Shown piece after piece: positions 61,993 to 64,000 of a DNA stretch of 64,000 nt; the first letter of the stretch is position 1, and the number at the start of each line of letters is the position of its first letter. The stretch spans positions 1 through 64,000 of the forward strand of contig CAZGQG010000002.1 in assembly GCA_964527205.1 (NCBI GenBank), given 5' to 3'. The notes beneath the pieces are model-generated. The model was given only the letters and a program-made list of their open reading frames with translations. It did not search any database and was not told the origin of the DNA. The stretch is from JARICQ01 sp964527205 (GTDB lineage Bacteria > Bacillota > Clostridia > Tissierellales > Tissierellaceae). Made by a program: the position numbers and the translations under genes.

Positions 61993-62271
61993 TTATTTTT
62001 TAATAAAACTTGATCCCCTATCTATTACGGAGCCAATCTTTGACATTATAAAGTCATAGCCCTTTTCATCATGGGGTTTTGTACAATGGGAACAATCTTT
62101 GATCCCATGAGTGGTCTTAAAATCTCCTCCACATTCATCCCCTAGCATGAAGAGAGGGCAATAACAAAACAAGCAGTTAAACTTTTCCTCCTCTACTCCT
62201 TTGTGGCAGGGAAAGAACTCGCACTTGCTATTTTGATTGAATTTATAGTTCTCGCTTTCATACACAGCCAT
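61993..62271 (-). CDS. Cysteine-rich small-domain protein
   Basis: The 92-residue protein has nine cysteines in a pattern (CEFFPCHKG, FNCLFCYCPL, GDECGG, DCSHCTKPHD) of the 'cysteine-rich small domain' family. The spacing suggests metal or cluster binding. Such domains are found near or fused to cobamide-pathway proteins, and a cobamide cluster is 9 kb away. Its role here is not known. The ATG has AGGAGG upstream. Confidence 0.8.
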   Translation of the reverse strand: MAVYESENYKFNQNSKCEFFPCHKGVEEEKFNCLFCYCPLFMLGDECGGDFKTTHGIKDCSHCTKPHDEKGYDFIMSKIGSVIDRGSSFIKK

Positions 62272-62346
62272 GGTTCTACCTCCTAATTATATTCAAGCTT
62301 AATTTATCTACAATTATTGCATATAATTCCCCTCTTGTAAATCCTC

Positions 62347-63285
62347 CTACAACTTATCCATATAGCTTCTTAGTTCTTCAGGTATTTCCACCCTATAAAC
62401 ACTTGGACCATTGAAGTTGTCTAGGGAATAATCAAAATCAAAATAATCTTCTTCATTTATGCCTATGGTGTCCGCATGTTGGCCTGCAAAGTCAATATCA
62501 TAGGACATGCTATGGGTCCAAATAAAGGCACTTTTATTCTTTCCAACATTTATATAATGGCCTTTGTCATAGGATACATAGATTATTTCTTGAAAGATTT
62601 CCTCCCCACTCTCATAGCTATACTTCCTCCCATCTGGGATTTTTTCACTCTTATCTGCTCCCTGAATACTTTCTTCTATAAGTTCCCATAGATAGGGCTC
62701 ATTTTCCCTCGTCTCTCCAATAGTCCTTAATATATCTATATCACTATTATCCTTGTTCTTATATATGCCAAGTTCTCCCTGCAAGAAAAGATTTTCCTCA
62801 GTCATCAAAGCTAAATCATCACCAAATCTATAGCTTATATCTTCATTTTTATAAGGGATTTCAAATAAATTTACTTCTTTATCAGTTAGCTTTATTTTCC
62901 TTGCATATATTTTTTCTCCCTGATTATTCTCTACAAAATCATATCTAGGATCCAGGGCAAATTCTCCATAATAATAGATATTATCCTTGCCCTTTGAATA
63001 CCTTTGGATATTTCTTATATTAGGATATTCAAATAACCATATACCAAACTTTTTTATAAAGGCATAGGGCTTAATATCTTCAGTTTCCCCGGAATAATAT
63101 AACTGGAATTCTTCATCTTCGAAAGCCTTTATGTATTCTTCTCCTTCAAGAAATTCTTCTAGTTTCTCCTCTGGATTTAATGTAATGCTTTTCAGGGAGT
63201 AGTTTCTTGTAAAGGTAAATCCTAAAGCAATTATTAAGGCTACTATTATATTAAGAAAGATAGCAGATTTGTTTTTCTTATCCAT
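62347..63285 (-). CDS. Unknown membrane-anchored extracellular protein
   Basis: Residues 1-30 are KKNKSAIFLNIIVALIIALG, a transmembrane or uncleaved signal anchor with a positive N-terminus. The remaining 280 residues are acidic and hydrophilic and should lie outside the membrane. I see no known domain; regular strands with aromatic residues suggest a beta-rich fold. It is preceded by AGGAGG. Its neighbours are a cysteine-rich protein and the deacetylase gene. Confidence 0.6.
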   Translation of the reverse strand: MDKKNKSAIFLNIIVALIIALGFTFTRNYSLKSITLNPEEKLEEFLEGEEYIKAFEDEEFQLYYSGETEDIKPYAFIKKFGIWLFEYPNIRNIQRYSKGKDNIYYYGEFALDPRYDFVENNQGEKIYARKIKLTDKEVNLFEIPYKNEDISYRFGDDLALMTEENLFLQGELGIYKNKDNSDIDILRTIGETRENEPYLWELIEESIQGADKSEKIPDGRKYSYESGEEIFQEIIYVSYDKGHYINVGKNKSAFIWTHSMSYDIDFAGQHADTIGINEEDYFDFDYSLDNFNGPSVYRVEIPEELRSYMDKL

Positions 63286-63377
63286 ATTTATCTCCTCCTA
63301 GGGGACAATTTTTATTTTATTAGACCACAAATAGACTTCTATCCTTTTAATCTATATTCATAGGTCTCTATATTGAT

Positions 63378-63431
63378 ATAGCTCCTAGTAGACAAGCTTT
63401 TTAATTATCTAGCCTATCAAATAGGAGCTAT
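63378..63431. repeat. Inverted repeat of unknown role between an unknown gene and the deacetylase gene
   Basis: Arms ATAGCTCCTA (63378-63387) and TAGGAGCTAT (63422-63431), 34 bases apart, just after the deacetylase stop codon. No T-run follows on the minus strand, so it is not a standard terminator. Confidence 0.4.
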
Positions 63432-63440
63432 GCTTGATAT

Positions 63441-64000
63441 TTATTTTTTATAGGACTGGGAGAATGTTTCCCCAGCTCTTAGACTTTCACCTCTTGCCTG
63501 ATAGAGTTCACTTACAGTAACCAATTGATAGCCTCTCTCTATTAACTGAGGAACTAATAATTCTACTGCCTGAGCTGTACTATCATATATATCATGCATC
63601 AATACTATATCTCCATCCTTAACATTCTCAAGTACATGATTTGTAACCGCTCTAGCATCTCTACTTTTCCAGTCCAATGTATCTATGGACCACAGGACAA
63701 GGGGCATATCCACTCTTGACTTTAAATCATCGTTAAAAGAACCATAGGTAGGTCTCATAAGTTTTGGCTCTATACCTATTAGGTCCTTAACTATAGTTTG
63801 TGTGCTTAGTATTTGTTCTCTTACTCCATCAACTGATAACTTAGTTAATTCCTTGTGATTGTAACTATGATTACCTATCTCGCTGCCTTCCTCTACCATA
63901 CGCTTTAATATCTCCACATTGCTAGAAGCTCGGTTTCCTAATATAAAGAAGGTAGCTGCAGAATCGTATTTCTTTAAGGTGTTCAGAATTGGCAGGGTAG
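63441..64000 (-). CDS. Polysaccharide deacetylase (5' end outside window)
   Basis: The NodB-homology fold is present: GNHSYNH (metal-binding H-x3-H), RPTYGSFN (motif 3), WSIDTLDWKSRD (motif 4) and IVLMHDIY (motif 5, His). The family deacetylates chitin oligosaccharides, peptidoglycan or surface polysaccharides. The frame stays open to 64000 (TLPILNTLKK ... TFFILGNRA). The first Asp-Asp motif lies outside the window. A signal peptide may also lie there. Confidence 0.93.
   Translation of the reverse strand, partial: TLPILNTLKKYDSAATFFILGNRASSNVEILKRMVEEGSEIGNHSYNHKELTKLSVDGVREQILSTQTIVKDLIGIEPKLMRPTYGSFNDDLKSRVDMPLVLWSIDTLDWKSRDARAVTNHVLENVKDGDIVLMHDIYDSTAQAVELLVPQLIERGYQLVTVSELYQARGESLRAGETFSQSYKK

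Noticed and set aside
1..64000. tRNA or rRNA genes
   Set aside because: No T-arm signature (GTTCGA-TC type) in a plausible context and no rRNA-like segments were seen.

Overview
The window comes from a low-GC, anaerobic Firmicute, most likely an amino-acid-fermenting member of the Tissierellia/Clostridia. The evidence is AT-rich DNA with strong AGGAGG ribosome-binding sites, the conserved order murB-PHP-rapZ-yvcK // whiA-dnaE-pfkA-pyk, a pyruvate:ferredoxin oxidoreductase, an NfnAB-type flavoprotein pair, an A-type flavodiiron protein, an oxygen-sensitive L-serine dehydratase, corrinoid genes, a GrdX-family protein and a probable N-carbamoylsarcosine amidase. No rRNA, tRNA, CRISPR array, IS element or prophage was seen. 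Four runs of exactly 100 N (1677, 3379, 6427, 32620) are assembly gaps; each lies inside a gene that probably is intact.

Layout. 1-1856 (minus): a sigma-54-controlled N-carbamoylsarcosine amidase-like gene and its enhancer-binding activator, with a full-consensus -24/-12 promoter and two upstream inverted repeats. 1906-10939 (minus): aldo/keto reductase, pyk, pfkA, a small conserved protein, dnaE, grdX, whiA and a NUDIX gene. 11096-12710 (plus): an M42 peptidase and a possible single-strand-annealing protein, inserted between the whiA and yvcK blocks. 12713-16291 (minus): yvcK, rapZ, a PHP protein and murB. 16423-19947: nifJ. 20172-31515 (minus): pspC-uvrC, a radical SAM protein, a flavodiiron protein, an aminopeptidase P coupled to an EutH-like permease, CYTH and metallophosphatase genes, NUDIX, a degenerate PfkB protein and an iron alcohol dehydrogenase. 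31724-33535 (plus): a surface-anchored amidohydrolase-like protein.

33581-34640 is the only long non-coding stretch. It holds about 740 bp of degenerate interspersed repeats and the control region of the next operon. That operon (34643-43340, plus) is the most unusual part of the window: sdaAB and sdaAA followed, with 4-bp overlaps or very short spacers, by a 1609-residue protein that appears to join an HD phosphohydrolase, an alpha-solenoid, a NadD-like nucleotidyltransferase, a GNAT-like region and a phosphoribosyltransferase-like region, then an altered lactate/malate-dehydrogenase-like protein and a cysteine-containing flavodoxin-fold protein. A 32-bp perfect palindrome closes the operon.

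43383-64000: nfnAB, a phosphohexomutase, a DUF1232 protein, an epimerase-only NnrE, a SigA-like sigma factor whose ribosome-binding site points to an AUA start, a cobamide cluster (cobC, cobS, cobU, cbiK and a probable remodelling enzyme CbiR), a 1422-residue acyl-CoA-dehydratase activase fusion, a CofE-family ligase, an SDR dehydrogenase, a C39-like protein, surE, a MoaE-like protein, a cysteine-rich small protein, an unknown membrane-anchored protein and a truncated polysaccharide deacetylase at the right edge.

All functions are read from motifs and context by eye; no database search was run. Where the best ribosome-binding site disagrees with the longest open frame, the start chosen here is explained in the entry.
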